From positions 1-59,394 of the forward strand of contig NZ_CALBRW010000023.1 in NCBI RefSeq assembly GCF_937927635.1: a stretch of 59,394 nt of DNA, written 5' to 3'. The notes below the pieces were generated by a model that searched no databases, was not told where the DNA came from, and saw only the letters and a program-made list of their open reading frames with translations. Below are positions 1 through 8,314 of the stretch, piece by piece. The stretch is from an uncultured Microbacterium sp. GTDB taxonomy: Bacteria; Actinomycetota; Actinomycetes; Actinomycetales; Microbacteriaceae. How positions within the stretch are numbered: position 1 is the stretch's first letter; each line of letters starts with the position of its first letter. The position numbers were made by a program, and so were the translations under genes.

Positions 1-440
1 AGCGGGAAGTCGCCCATGAAGACCGTCTGGGTCTTGATCTCACCGGTGAGGTGGTTCATGAACTCGGCCTCGACGTACAGCGGGGCGGCGTACGTCTTGC
101 CGCGCTCCTTGCACTCGTCGATCGAGTACTTCTCGGGCTCGAGGTACGGGTTCGTGAACGAGAGCTGCATGGTCTCGCCCAGGTCCTCGATGGGGGAGAT
201 CTCCTCGAAGATCTCACCGAGGCCGGAGACCTGCGGGACGTCGTTGCGTCCGGCCTTCTTGGCCTCGGCCGCACGGGCCTTCCAGCTGTCGTTGCCGACG
301 AGCCAGCCGAACGACTCGGTCTGGATTGCCAGCAGATCAGGGACAGCCAACGTGTCGGAGATCTTGGCGAACGAGAGGCGGGAGACTCCGCGGCCGTTCT
401 TCTTGGTGGTGGATGTGGATGCGTTGCGAGCAGCAGCCAA
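1..440 (-). CDS. rpoB: RNA polymerase beta subunit (N-terminal part)
   Basis: Catalytic beta subunit of RNA polymerase; the window holds only the first 146 or so codons and the gene runs off the left edge. The translation reads RLSFAKISDTLAVPDLL, then QTESFGWLVGND, and later GEIFEEISPIEDLGETMQL, the conserved actinobacterial RpoB start. No ATG fits. The chosen start is TTG at 440-438, preceded eight bases upstream by GGAGG (449-453). A promoter lies at 567-595, giving an untranslated leader of about 120 bases. The frame stays open upstream to a TTG at 560, but that extension does not resemble RpoB. Identity is very secure; the TTG start is well supported. Confidence 0.96.
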   Translation of the reverse strand, partial: MAAARNASTSTTKKNGRGVSRLSFAKISDTLAVPDLLAIQTESFGWLVGNDSWKARAAEAKKAGRNDVPQVSGLGEIFEEISPIEDLGETMQLSFTNPYLEPEKYSIDECKERGKTYAAPLYVEAEFMNHLTGEIKTQTVFMGDFP

Positions 441-566
441 GGGAGTAACCTCCGTGAGCCCGGGCAGGGGCTGGTAGTTTCCTAGACGTCGGTGGAGTGC
501 GCACTCGAGACCTCGACGACTGCCGACCACCATATGAGGGCACGGAGATAGCGAGCGCAACTACCA

Positions 567-595
567 ACTATAGGCCCGATTCTGCGACATGGCAA
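567..595 (-). promoter_or_regulatory. rpoB promoter
   Basis: On the minus strand TTGCCA (590-595), a 17-bp spacer and TATAGT (567-572) match a housekeeping sigma factor promoter. Transcription should begin near 560, about 120 bases before the rpoB start. Confidence 0.75.
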
Positions 596-604
596 GTATG
601 ATCC

Positions 605-633
605 TTGACCAATCCGGAAAGCTGCGGTAAAAG
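605..633 (+). promoter_or_regulatory. Promoter of the divergent spermidine-synthase-like gene
   Basis: TTGACC (605-610), 17 bp and TAAAAG (628-633) on the plus strand. It lies back to back with the rpoB promoter, nine bases from its -35 box, so the two could compete or share control. Confidence 0.55.
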
Positions 634-654
634 CATCCGCATTCCCGGATCCGG

Positions 655-1545
655 ATGCCGGATAGGCTCGTGCCCATGGGCAGAGCACGCGGGCGGGATG
701 CCGAGAATCCGCGCATCCGGCTGCAGCACGGCGGCATCGCCGAGATCGCGCCCAGCGAGTTCACGAGCGGGTTCGAGCTGGTCGTCGACGGCACGCCGCA
801 GTCCCACGTCGACCTCGACGACCCCCGGCATCTGCACTTCGAGTACGTCGTGCGGATGGGCGCGGTGATCGATCAGCTCGGCGCCACGGCATCCGCTCCT
901 CTCAGCGCCGTGCACCTGGGCGCCGGCGCTCTGACCATCCCCCGCTACATCGCCGCGACCCGGCCGGGATCGCGGCAGCAGGTGATCGAGTGGGAGGCGC
1001 CGCTGGTCGAGCTGGTGCGCGAGCACCTGCCGTTGCCGAAGAACGCGGCCATCCGGATGCGGATCGGCGACGCCCGCGAGGGGCTGCGCCGACTGCCGCC
1101 CGCGCTGCGCGGTCACTGCGACCTGGTGGTCTCGGACGTGTTCTCGGGCGCGCAGACGCCGGCGCACCTGACCAGCGCGGAGTTCTACCGCGAGATCGCC
1201 GACCTGCTGGCTCCCGACGGCGTGCTGCTGGTGAACGTGGCCGACGGTCCGGGGCTGGCGTTCGCCCGCCGGCAGGTGGCGACGGCTGCCGCCGCGTTCG
1301 AGGATGTCGCGGTGCTGGCCGACACGCAGATCCTGAAGGGGCGCAGGTTCGGGAACCTCGTGCTGGCGGCATCAGCCTCGCCACTGCCGACGGAGTGGCT
1401 GCCGCGGATGCTGGCCGCGGGCCCGCATCCGGCGAAGATCGCCCAGGGCGACGAGGTGGCAGCCTTCGCCCGCGGCGCGCAGATCGTGACGGATGCCGAC
1501 GCCACGGCCTCCCCGAAGCCGGATTCCTCGCTGTTCCTGAGGTGA
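655..1545 (+). CDS. Spermidine-synthase-like class I methyltransferase-fold protein
   Basis: A 296-residue Rossmann protein of the polyamine aminopropyltransferase/SAM-methyltransferase superfamily. Visible motifs are HLGAGALTIPRY (87-98, nucleotide loop), IEWE (111-114, acidic ribose-binding position), GDARE (138-142) and DLVVSDVFSG (156-165), where aminopropyltransferases hold a catalytic Asp. It lacks membrane segments. Actinobacteria commonly carry such stand-alone proteins annotated as spermidine synthase, but the true substrate is not established. The start is ATG 655; ATG 676 is a reasonable alternative, with a GGATAGG nine bases upstream. The TPR gene follows in the same direction. 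Family confident, function not. Confidence 0.85.
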   Translation: MPDRLVPMGRARGRDAENPRIRLQHGGIAEIAPSEFTSGFELVVDGTPQSHVDLDDPRHLHFEYVVRMGAVIDQLGATASAPLSAVHLGAGALTIPRYIAATRPGSRQQVIEWEAPLVELVREHLPLPKNAAIRMRIGDAREGLRRLPPALRGHCDLVVSDVFSGAQTPAHLTSAEFYREIADLLAPDGVLLVNVADGPGLAFARRQVATAAAAFEDVAVLADTQILKGRRFGNLVLAASASPLPTEWLPRMLAAGPHPAKIAQGDEVAAFARGAQIVTDADATASPKPDSSLFLR

Positions 1546-1612
1546 GCCGGGCGTGCCTCGACGGGTTCTCGGAAGCGCGAGGCAGACTGGGACGACGCGG
1601 AGAGGAGCAGTC

Positions 1613-2143
1613 GTGAATGTGATCCAGGGTTATGACCCGGAGACTCTGCGCGAGATCGTCGACGAGCGGGAGTGCCGCATGCGGCTCGAGGAGATCGAGC
1701 ACCAGCGCAGCCTGCCCCTGCTGATGGAGCGCGTGTTCCTGCTGAAGGTGCTCGACCGGCTCGACGAGGCGCTGGAAGCCGCCGAGGAGGCCGTGCGCCA
1801 GGCGCGCATGGCGGGCACGCGGAAGGACCTGCTGCGCGCCCGCGTGCTGCACGCGACGGTGCTGCAGAACCGTGGTGCGCACGAGGCTGCGGCCAAGGAG
1901 CTGCTGCACGTCGCCGACGAGGCGGAGGGACAGCGCTGGGCGGGCATCGCGGCGTTCGCGCACCAGCACCGCGGCCGCAACGCGTACGAGGCGCGGGAGT
2001 TCGCCGAGGCCAGGGAGAGCTTCAAGCGCTCGCTGTTCCTGCGCCGCGAGGCCGGCGCCGACGATGCCGAGCTGGAGAAGGCGCTGCGCGCCATCGAGGC
2101 CGCCGAGCGCCGCAGCACCGAGAACGTCGACGTCCTGATCTGA
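1613..2143 (+). CDS. TPR-repeat cytoplasmic protein
   Basis: A 176-residue, almost entirely helical protein without signal or membrane segment. Helix pairs with TPR-like spacing run through the sequence, for example RLDEALEAAEEAVRQARM, RGAHEAAAKELLHVADEA and EFAEARESFKRSLFLRREA. TPR proteins usually act as protein-interaction scaffolds; no partner can be read from the sequence. The frame is open from 1553, but GTG 1613 is preferred because GAGAGGAG lies just upstream. It follows the spermidine-synthase-like gene by 67 bases and may be cotranscribed. Function unknown. Confidence 0.85.
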   Translation: MNVIQGYDPETLREIVDERECRMRLEEIEHQRSLPLLMERVFLLKVLDRLDEALEAAEEAVRQARMAGTRKDLLRARVLHATVLQNRGAHEAAAKELLHVADEAEGQRWAGIAAFAHQHRGRNAYEAREFAEARESFKRSLFLRREAGADDAELEKALRAIEAAERRSTENVDVLI

Positions 2144-2165
2144 TCCCGGTGTCGGCGGTCCGCCT

Positions 2166-2171
2166 TACGCT
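2166..2171 (+). promoter_or_regulatory. -10 element TACGCT of a leaderless gene
   Basis: TACGCT ends six bases before ATG 2178, so transcription should start at or next to the start codon. Confidence 0.5.
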
Positions 2172-2177
2172 GATCTC

Positions 2178-2666
2178 ATGGCCGATCTGAACCGCGTGCG
2201 CGTCTGGGCACAGGCGCTGATCGCCCTGCACCTCGACGAGTCGTGGACCTTCGATTTCGACCATGCCAAGCGCCGCGCGGGCCTGTGCGACTACCAGCGC
2301 AGGCGCATCACGGTCTCGCGCTATCTGGCGGCCCGGTTCGAGGACGACGAGATCCATCAGGTCCTGCTGCACGAGGTGGCGCACGCGCTGGCCGGGCACA
2401 CCGCCGGCCACGGTGCCGTGTGGAAGCGCATCGCGCGCGACCTGGGCTACGTCGGCGGCACCACGCACCGCGGCGAGACCGCCACCGAGCTGGCGCCGTG
2501 GGTGGGGCGGTGCCCGTCGGGGCACACGACCTACCGGCACCGCAGGCCGTCACGCGAGACGTCGTGCGCGGTGTGCTCGCGCCGGTTCGACCGCCGCTAC
2601 CTGTTCACCTGGACGCGCCGCGAGATCACCGCCGCCGACCGCCTGGCAGCGCAGCTCCCCCGCTGA
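2178..2666 (+). CDS. SprT-like zinc metalloprotein
   Basis: A 162-residue SprT-like domain protein. HEVAHAL (65-71) supplies two zinc-ligand histidines and the catalytic glutamate, and GHGAVWKR with His78 matches the third ligand in the family. A zinc-ribbon-like tail has Cys112, Cys130 and Cys133. The family includes Spartan/Wss1 DNA-protein crosslink proteases, but bacterial short SprT proteins are poorly characterised. It is preceded by a -10 box (TACGCT) exactly six bases from the ATG, so the mRNA is probably leaderless. It converges with the DUF3054 gene after 23 bases. Confidence 0.9.
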   Translation: MADLNRVRVWAQALIALHLDESWTFDFDHAKRRAGLCDYQRRRITVSRYLAARFEDDEIHQVLLHEVAHALAGHTAGHGAVWKRIARDLGYVGGTTHRGETATELAPWVGRCPSGHTTYRHRRPSRETSCAVCSRRFDRRYLFTWTRREITAADRLAAQLPR

Positions 2667-2689
2667 TCAGCAGCGGGATCCAGGCCGCC

Positions 2690-3064
2690 TCAGTCGGCTT
2701 CGCGGGGTCCGCGGTAGCGGCGCACCAGCAGCGCGATCAGGCGCCAGCCGAGCAGCAGCACTCCCACTACGAGCGTGGCGACGATGATGAACGGAGTCTC
2801 GGCCGTGTCGCCGGTGGCGAGGCGCAGCAGCATCCCGCCGGCCACCGTCACGACCCACGCGATCACCCCCCAGCCCAGCGACCACGGGCGCCGTGGGCGT
2901 GCGGGCACGAGCATCGCGAGCAGATGCCCGACGACGAGTCCGACGAGGAACGGCCAGGCCGTGACGAGGAAGCCCAGCGGGTCCTCACCGTGCGAGATGC
3001 GGCCGATGACCGCGAAGACCAGCACCAGGACGGCATCGACGATGAAGGCGGGGAGGAACCTCAT
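2690..3064 (-). CDS. DUF3054 family membrane protein
   Basis: A 124-residue protein with four hydrophobic helices (about 5-20, 32-52, 65-83 and 90-112), the usual layout of DUF3054 proteins, which are common in actinobacteria. Typical features are the early FAVIGRISHG stretch and WPFLVG. The C-terminus RRYRGPREAD is charged and cytoplasmic by the positive-inside rule. The function of the family is unknown. A -10 box (TAGGGT, 3071-3076) ends six bases before the ATG, indicating a leaderless mRNA separate from the upstream ComB-like gene. Confidence 0.85.
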   Translation of the reverse strand: MRFLPAFIVDAVLVLVFAVIGRISHGEDPLGFLVTAWPFLVGLVVGHLLAMLVPARPRRPWSLGWGVIAWVVTVAGGMLLRLATGDTAETPFIIVATLVVGVLLLGWRLIALLVRRYRGPREAD

Positions 3065-3120
3065 CCTCCGACCCTATGCGCCGCCGCACCACGCACGGCG
3101 CGACGCGCGGATGCCCGAGA

Positions 3121-3783
3121 TCAGGCGAAGCGCTCCAGCACGCCCTCGCGCAGCACGACGGCGGCATCCACGGCATCCGGCTCCGCGGCCTCCTCGGTGG
3201 TCGCCGGGCGGATGTCGGCGGCGACCATCCGGTCTGTCGACGGAACCCCGTCGGCGATCTCGCGACCGGAGCCGCTGGCCGCCAGCATGTGCCGGAGCGC
3301 CCGGCGCAGCGCGCGATAGCCCTCGGCGGCGACAGCCCCGTCCGGCGCGCAGTGGTCGACGCCCAGGTCGATGAGCGCTGAGACCACGGCGCCGACGCCG
3401 AGCTGGTCCTCCACGGCGAAGCGCAGATCGCCGGCGGGAGTCCGTTCGCCGGCGGCGATCACGGTGACCGAGGTTCGCGCGGCGCGGCGCTCCTGCAGCG
3501 TCATCACGGCGCGGGCGGTCGCAGCGGCGTTGCGGATGCCGCCCACCAGCACTACGGCGCCGGTCTCGGCCGCCGCGGTGACCACCGCAGCCCCGTTGGT
3601 CGACCAGTTCACGGCATCCGAGAGGTCGACCGTCCCGCCATCGGCGACGATGTTCGCCACGGTCGAGGAGAACCGCAGCACGTCCACCACCACGATGATG
3701 TCGGAGGCCTCGACGCGGGCGAGCCCCTCTGTCCCCCATTCGACACGGACCTGGTAATACGACTGATCGAACGGCGATGGCAT
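3121..3783 (-). CDS. 2-phosphosulfolactate phosphatase-like (ComB) protein
   Basis: A 220-residue soluble protein of the ComB family, whose archaeal members hydrolyse 2-phosphosulfolactate in coenzyme M synthesis. The family core is visible as VVVDVLRFSST (31-41, with Asp34 and Arg37), VLVGGIRNAAATA and a C-terminal half with HCAPDGAVAAEGY. Actinobacteria do not make coenzyme M, so the true substrate is probably another phosphoester. The -10 box TAGGCT (3790-3795) sits six bases before the ATG, so it is predicted to be leaderless. Family fairly sure, substrate unknown. Confidence 0.85.
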   Translation of the reverse strand: MPSPFDQSYYQVRVEWGTEGLARVEASDIIVVVDVLRFSSTVANIVADGGTVDLSDAVNWSTNGAAVVTAAAETGAVVLVGGIRNAAATARAVMTLQERRAARTSVTVIAAGERTPAGDLRFAVEDQLGVGAVVSALIDLGVDHCAPDGAVAAEGYRALRRALRHMLAASGSGREIADGVPSTDRMVAADIRPATTEEAAEPDAVDAAVVLREGVLERFA

Positions 3784-3914
3784 CCCCTCAGCCTATGCCC
3801 GCACGCACATCCGACCCGCGCCGGCGCAGCGGTCCGGGCCGGATGGAAGACGCGGCCGGAGCGGCATCCGCAGCGACGAATTCCATCCGGCCCGGCACCG
3901 GCCTCGAGCGGCGG

Positions 3915-5384
3915 TCAGTCGGCGGCGAGCGCCTCGACGGGGGCGACGCGTGTCGCCAGGCGGGTGGGCGCGACGGCGGCGATCACGGTCAGCAGGGCGG
4001 TGGCCGCCACGATCACGACGACGGGGATCCACGGCACGGCCGGGAGGATGAAGCCGGCAGGCTGGAAGTCCGGCGGCATGGTCACCGCACCCAGCAGCGA
4101 CTGCGCGGCCACCCAGCCGTACGCGGTCCCCAGCACGAGACCCGTCGCGGTGGCGGCGACCGTGATGTGCACGGCCTCCAGCAGCACCATGCGGCGCACC
4201 TGGCCGCCCGTCAGGCCGATGGCGCGCAGCAGCCCCAGTTCGCGGCGGCGCTGCACGACGCCGATGGTCAGCAGGTTCACCAGGCCCACGGCGGCGATCA
4301 CGGCTGAGACGGCGACCAGCACCATCATCACGTTGGCGAAGGCGTCCATGGGCGCGAAGAACTCCGCCGGCACGTCGCCCCCGCTCAGCAGCAGCTTCTT
4401 GCACGACTCCAGCGCCACGGCGAACATCGTCACCAGGGCGACGCCCATCACCACGCCGATGGCCATCCGGCTTGAGCGTTCGGGATACCGCAGCGCGTTC
4501 TCGGCCGCCAGGCGGGCGGTGGCACTGCGCCCGAACATCCTGCCCACCAGACGCAGCACGAGCGGCATCACCAGGTCGGCGCCGGTGACGAGGCCGGTGA
4601 ACGACAGCACGCCGCCGACGAAGGCCACGATCACGCCGTACGGTGCGATCAGGCCGATGACGACGCCGCCCGCCAGCAGTGCGACGCCCACGATCAGCAG
4701 CACCAGGGAGCCGATGTGCTTGCCGCGCAGCGAGGCGACCTCGTCGCGCGTGCGCTCGACCGAGCCGCCCAGCGCCTGCAGCGGGGTGACGGTCAGCACC
4801 CGGCGCGAGCCGATGTGTGCCGCCAGCCAGGTGGTCAGAGCCACGCCCACGGCGGGCAACAGGATGTACGGCTGTGCGAGCGAGAACGACTCGGGCGTGC
4901 GCTGCAGCAGCTGGGCGCCCACCAGCATCCCGAGCCAGGAGATCCCGAGTCCGATCGCGAGTCCCGTGGCGGCGCCGATGAGTCCCACGACGAAGCCCTG
5001 GCCGGTCACCTCGGCGCGCTGCGAGCGGGCGGAGGCCCCGATCAGCCGCATCAGCGCGATGCGACGTGTGCGACCGGCGATGATCGTGGCGAACGTGTTG
5101 GCCGTGACGACGGCGGCGACGTACATGGCGACGCCGGTCAGCAGGAACGACAGGATGGCCGTGACGATCGCCAGCGTGCCGCTGTCGCCGAGGAACGGAT
5201 CGGACTGCAGCAGGGCGCCGATGTAGGCGGTGACCTCGACGAGGATCACCCCGAAGGCTGCGGCGAGGGCTGCGACCAGGATGCTGGCGCCCATCCCCCG
5301 CTCGCGCAGCCAGGCCAGCCGGTGTCCGGTCGCGCTGGTCTGCGGCACGACACTGTCGAGAGCGGCCGCGGCGAGGCCGGTCAT
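3915..5384 (-). CDS. FtsX-like ABC transporter permease
   Basis: A 489-residue MacB/FtsX-type permease. One hydrophobic helix lies near residues 33-55, more follow in the first half, and the typical FtsX C-terminal block of three helices includes IGVVQRRRELGLLRAIGLTGGQVRRMVLLEA, the cytoplasmic coupling segment that contacts the ATPase. There are two FtsX-like halves, as in long actinobacterial permeases. Its start overlaps the ATPase stop by four bases, so the two are translationally coupled. Such transporters often move peptides or antibiotics or use mechanical coupling across the membrane. The adjacent two-component system probably controls it. Confidence 0.92.
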   Translation of the reverse strand: MTGLAAAALDSVVPQTSATGHRLAWLRERGMGASILVAALAAAFGVILVEVTAYIGALLQSDPFLGDSGTLAIVTAILSFLLTGVAMYVAAVVTANTFATIIAGRTRRIALMRLIGASARSQRAEVTGQGFVVGLIGAATGLAIGLGISWLGMLVGAQLLQRTPESFSLAQPYILLPAVGVALTTWLAAHIGSRRVLTVTPLQALGGSVERTRDEVASLRGKHIGSLVLLIVGVALLAGGVVIGLIAPYGVIVAFVGGVLSFTGLVTGADLVMPLVLRLVGRMFGRSATARLAAENALRYPERSSRMAIGVVMGVALVTMFAVALESCKKLLLSGGDVPAEFFAPMDAFANVMMVLVAVSAVIAAVGLVNLLTIGVVQRRRELGLLRAIGLTGGQVRRMVLLEAVHITVAATATGLVLGTAYGWVAAQSLLGAVTMPPDFQPAGFILPAVPWIPVVVIVAATALLTVIAAVAPTRLATRVAPVEALAAD

Positions 5385-6142
5385 GCCGCCACCTCCGCGG
5401 CCAGCATGTACGCGGCGATCTGCTCGGCGCTCTGCTGCGGGTGATCGGCGGTGATGCGCCCGTCACCGAGGAACAGCACGCGGTCGGCGTGGCTCGCGGC
5501 GATCGCGTCGTGCGTGACCATGGCGATCGACTGCCCGTGGTCGCGGCTGGCAGAGGCCAGCAGTTCCAGCACCTCGCGGCCGCTGCGGGAGTCCAGGTTG
5601 CCGGTGGGCTCGTCGGCGAAGACCAGGTCGGGCGCGGTGGCCAGGGCACGGGCGATGGCCACGCGCTGCTGCTGTCCGCCGGAGAGCTCGTGCGGGCGGT
5701 GGTTCAGACGGGATGCCAGGCCCAGCCGCTCGACGAGGCCGTCGATGCGGGCGCGTTCGATGGCCGACGGGCGGCGGCCGTCGAGTTCGAAGGGCAGCAG
5801 GATGTTGCCGATCGCGTCGAGCGTGGGCACGAGGTTGAACGCCTGGAAGATGAAGCCGACCCGGCGGCGCCGCAGCACGGTCATCTCCACATCGCTCAGC
5901 CCGGTGATCTCGGTGTCGCCGATCCACGCGCGCCCCTGGGTGGGAGCATCCAGGCCGGCCATGATGTGCATGAGCGTGGACTTGCCGGAGCCCGAGGGAC
6001 CCATGATCGCGGTGAACTGGCCGCGACGGATGCCGACGCTGACGCCATCGAGGGCGCGCACACCGGCGTCGCCGGCGCCGTAGGACTTGCTGAGGTGCTG
6101 GACGCGGGCCGCGAGGCCGAGGTCCGAGGTCGTGATCTCCAT
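5381..6142 (-). CDS. ABC transporter ATP-binding protein (MacB/LolD type)
   Basis: A 253-residue ATPase with Walker A GPSGSGKS (48-55), signature LSGGQQQR (153-160), Walker B LVFADEP (173-179) and a VTHD switch histidine. The insertion after the Walker A strand and the DEPTGNLDS sequence mark the MacB/LolD/FtsE class that works with FtsX-fold permeases. It is coupled to the permease gene by an ATGA overlap. A -10 box TAGCGT (6150-6155) ends seven bases from the ATG, so this pair has its own leaderless promoter even though it lies just downstream of the regulator genes. Confidence 0.95.
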   Translation of the reverse strand: MEITTSDLGLAARVQHLSKSYGAGDAGVRALDGVSVGIRRGQFTAIMGPSGSGKSTLMHIMAGLDAPTQGRAWIGDTEITGLSDVEMTVLRRRRVGFIFQAFNLVPTLDAIGNILLPFELDGRRPSAIERARIDGLVERLGLASRLNHRPHELSGGQQQRVAIARALATAPDLVFADEPTGNLDSRSGREVLELLASASRDHGQSIAMVTHDAIAASHADRVLFLGDGRITADHPQQSAEQIAAYMLAAEVAA

Positions 6143-6227
6143 GCCATCGACGCTATTTCCGGCATCCGCTCGGCCACATCGCCCGTGCGTCGCATCCTGC
6201 GTACATCCTCAGGATGATCCGGGCAGG

Positions 6228-6863
6228 TCAGTTCAGACCGTGCTCGAAGGCGAACACCACCAGCTGCACGCGATCGCGCAGGGCGAGCTTGGCGAGGATG
6301 CGGCTGATGTGCGTCTTCACGGTCGCCTCGGACAGGAACTCCCTGGTGGCGATCTCGGAGTTGGACAGGCCGCGCGCGGCCAGTGCGAAGATCTCCCGCT
6401 CGCGGTCAGTGAGGTCGCCGTACTGCGGCGGTACGGGTCTGGTCTCGGGGGCGAAGTGCGCGAACAGCTCGCGGGTGGCGGATGCCGCGATCACGCTCGA
6501 CCCGGAATCCACGGTGCGGATGGCTGCCAGCAGGAACTCCGGCTCGGCATCCTTCAGCAGGAAGCCGCTGGCCCCCTGCTGGATGGCGCGCGCGGCGGCC
6601 TCGTCGAGATCGAAGGTCGTCAGCATGACGATGTGCGGCGGCTCGGGGTTCTTCAGCAGCTCGGCGGTGGCGGTCAGTCCGTCCATCACCGGCATGCGGA
6701 TGTCCATCAGCACCACGTCGGGCTTGGTGCGGGTGACGACCTCCAGCGCCTCGCGGCCGTCGCCGGCCTCGCCCACCACGTCCATGTCGGGCTGCGATCC
6801 GACCAGCATCCGCACTCCTGCGCGGAACAGCGCCTGGTCGTCCACGAGCACGACCTTGATCAT
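6228..6863 (-). CDS. NarL/LuxR-type response regulator
   Basis: A 211-residue regulator with an N-terminal receiver domain (acidic pair Asp8-Asp9, phosphoacceptor Asp54 in VLMDIRMP, conserved Lys near 104) and a C-terminal LuxR-type helix-turn-helix (LTDREREIFALAARGLSNSE onward). The frame is open further upstream, but ATG 6863 begins with MIKVVLVDD, the normal receiver start, and is preceded by GGGGAGGTCAGG. It pairs with the histidine kinase 89 bases upstream. The ABC transporter directly downstream is the most likely target. Confidence 0.95.
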   Translation of the reverse strand: MIKVVLVDDQALFRAGVRMLVGSQPDMDVVGEAGDGREALEVVTRTKPDVVLMDIRMPVMDGLTATAELLKNPEPPHIVMLTTFDLDEAAARAIQQGASGFLLKDAEPEFLLAAIRTVDSGSSVIAASATRELFAHFAPETRPVPPQYGDLTDREREIFALAARGLSNSEIATREFLSEATVKTHISRILAKLALRDRVQLVVFAFEHGLN

Positions 6864-6952
6864 CCTGACCTCCCCCTTCTGACGCGGCGACCTTGCCGCA
6901 CGTCCATCTTCCTCGCCCACGGAAGGCAGAACGCGCGTGATTACTTCGCGGG

Positions 6953-8155
6953 TCACGGCCGCGCGGCGGATGCCCCGATGGGCAGGACGGCGTGCACGAT
7001 GAACCACGCACCCTCGGCGCCGGCGGTCAGCATGCCACCGGCCAGCTGGGCGCGCTCGCGCATGCCGACCAGGCCGTGCCCGCCACCGGCTCCCGCCTTC
7101 TCGGCTGCGATGCGGTTGCGCACCCGTATCTCGACGCGGTCGGGCAGCCAGGCCAGGTGCACGTCCACGTCGCCCTCACCGTGGCGCAGTGCGTTGGTGA
7201 GCGCCTCCTGCAGGATGCGGTAGACGGCGAGCTGGATGCCGGCGGGCGGCTCCCCCGGCGGCATCGGATCGACGGTGACGCGGGGCTCGACACCGGCCTG
7301 CCGCACGTGCGTGAACAGCGATTCGAGATCGGCGAGGGTCGGCTGCGGGCCGTCGCCCTGCCGATGACGCAGCTGGGTGAGCAGCATCCGCACGTCCGAC
7401 AGCGCAGCCCGCGCCGTCTGCGCGATCGTGACCATGGCCTCTTCGGCCAGTTCGGGCTGCGCCTTCGCCGCGTAGCGTGCGCCGTCGGCCTGCGCGATGA
7501 CGACGGCCAGCGAGTGCGCCACGATGTCATGCATGTCGCGGGCGATGCGCACGCGCTCGGCCTCTTCGGCGGCGGCGGCCTCGGCCTGCAGCTGCGCCTC
7601 GCGCGTCTGCCGGCCGTGTGCGATCACGCGCCAGAGCAGGCCCGCACCCCAGGCGATGACCAGGGCGAAGACGATGCTGGTGATGGCGAGCGCGGCGGTG
7701 ACGCTCACGCTCCGGACGGTGCTGGCGATGCCCTGGCCCGACAGCGCGCCGAGCTGCTGCAGGGCGATGTAGACGCCGGCGATCACGCCTCCGCCCACGA
7801 CCGAGCCGCCGCCCCACCACAGCACGCGCCGGCTGCCCCACGCGGAGGTCGCGAACAGCACGACGAAGATCGCCGCGTCGTAGAGCGCGGGCGAGAATCC
7901 GCAGGCCATCTGGAGGATCGCCGCCGCCCAGGCCGCACCCAGCGCGATGGCCGGGCTCAACCGGGCGATGGCAGCGGCACCCCACATGGCAGTCCCGACG
8001 ATGGCCGTGGCCCCCAGCGCCAGCCACTCGGGCTGCAGCCACATACTCGTGCTGCCTGAGCTCATCATGAGCGAGACCGGCAGCGTGATCAGCAGTCCCA
8101 GCACGCTGCCGACGATGTCGAGCACCAGCCAGGCGCGGGGAACGGAGCGGATCAC
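6953..8155 (-). CDS. Sensor histidine kinase (HisKA_3 family)
   Basis: A 400-residue membrane kinase. The N-terminal 170 residues hold about five or six hydrophobic helices. The dimerisation and phosphoacceptor helix carries RIARDMHDIVAHSL with His209, and the ATPase domain has QEALTNALRHG and GHGLVGMRER. This is the NarX/DesK-like class that partners LuxR-type regulators. There is no obvious extracytoplasmic sensor domain, which resembles intramembrane-sensing kinases of cell-envelope stress systems next to ABC transporters; that role is inferred. The GTG start has a -10 box TAGCGT (8162-8167) six bases upstream, predicting a leaderless mRNA. Confidence 0.94.
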   Translation of the reverse strand: MIRSVPRAWLVLDIVGSVLGLLITLPVSLMMSSGSTSMWLQPEWLALGATAIVGTAMWGAAAIARLSPAIALGAAWAAAILQMACGFSPALYDAAIFVVLFATSAWGSRRVLWWGGGSVVGGGVIAGVYIALQQLGALSGQGIASTVRSVSVTAALAITSIVFALVIAWGAGLLWRVIAHGRQTREAQLQAEAAAAEEAERVRIARDMHDIVAHSLAVVIAQADGARYAAKAQPELAEEAMVTIAQTARAALSDVRMLLTQLRHRQGDGPQPTLADLESLFTHVRQAGVEPRVTVDPMPPGEPPAGIQLAVYRILQEALTNALRHGEGDVDVHLAWLPDRVEIRVRNRIAAEKAGAGGGHGLVGMRERAQLAGGMLTAGAEGAWFIVHAVLPIGASAARP

Positions 8156-8225
8156 GCCTTCACGCTACGGGACGGGGCCACCGGCCGACATCCGCCTTCA
8201 GATGTATCCGGGCGGCGCGTTCATA

Positions 8226-8297
8226 ACTCCGGAGATCCGGCGGTGATGCTCCGTGATCAACACGATTCGGGCAGTCTCGGCTCTGATTCTCCGGAGT
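8226..8297. repeat. Inverted repeat ACTCCGGAGATC / GATTCTCCGGAGT
   Basis: The arms at 8226-8237 and 8285-8297 are nearly complementary and lie between two minus-strand genes. This could end transcription of the methyltransferase gene or be an old copy of a dispersed palindrome. Confidence 0.4.
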
Positions 8298-8314
8298 CAT
8301 GGCCACCGGAGTCC

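Noticed and set aside
441..560. N-terminally extended RpoB starting at TTG 560, six bases after the -10 box
   Set aside because: The 40-residue extension does not resemble RpoB, and TTG 440 has a strong GGAGG site at proper spacing.
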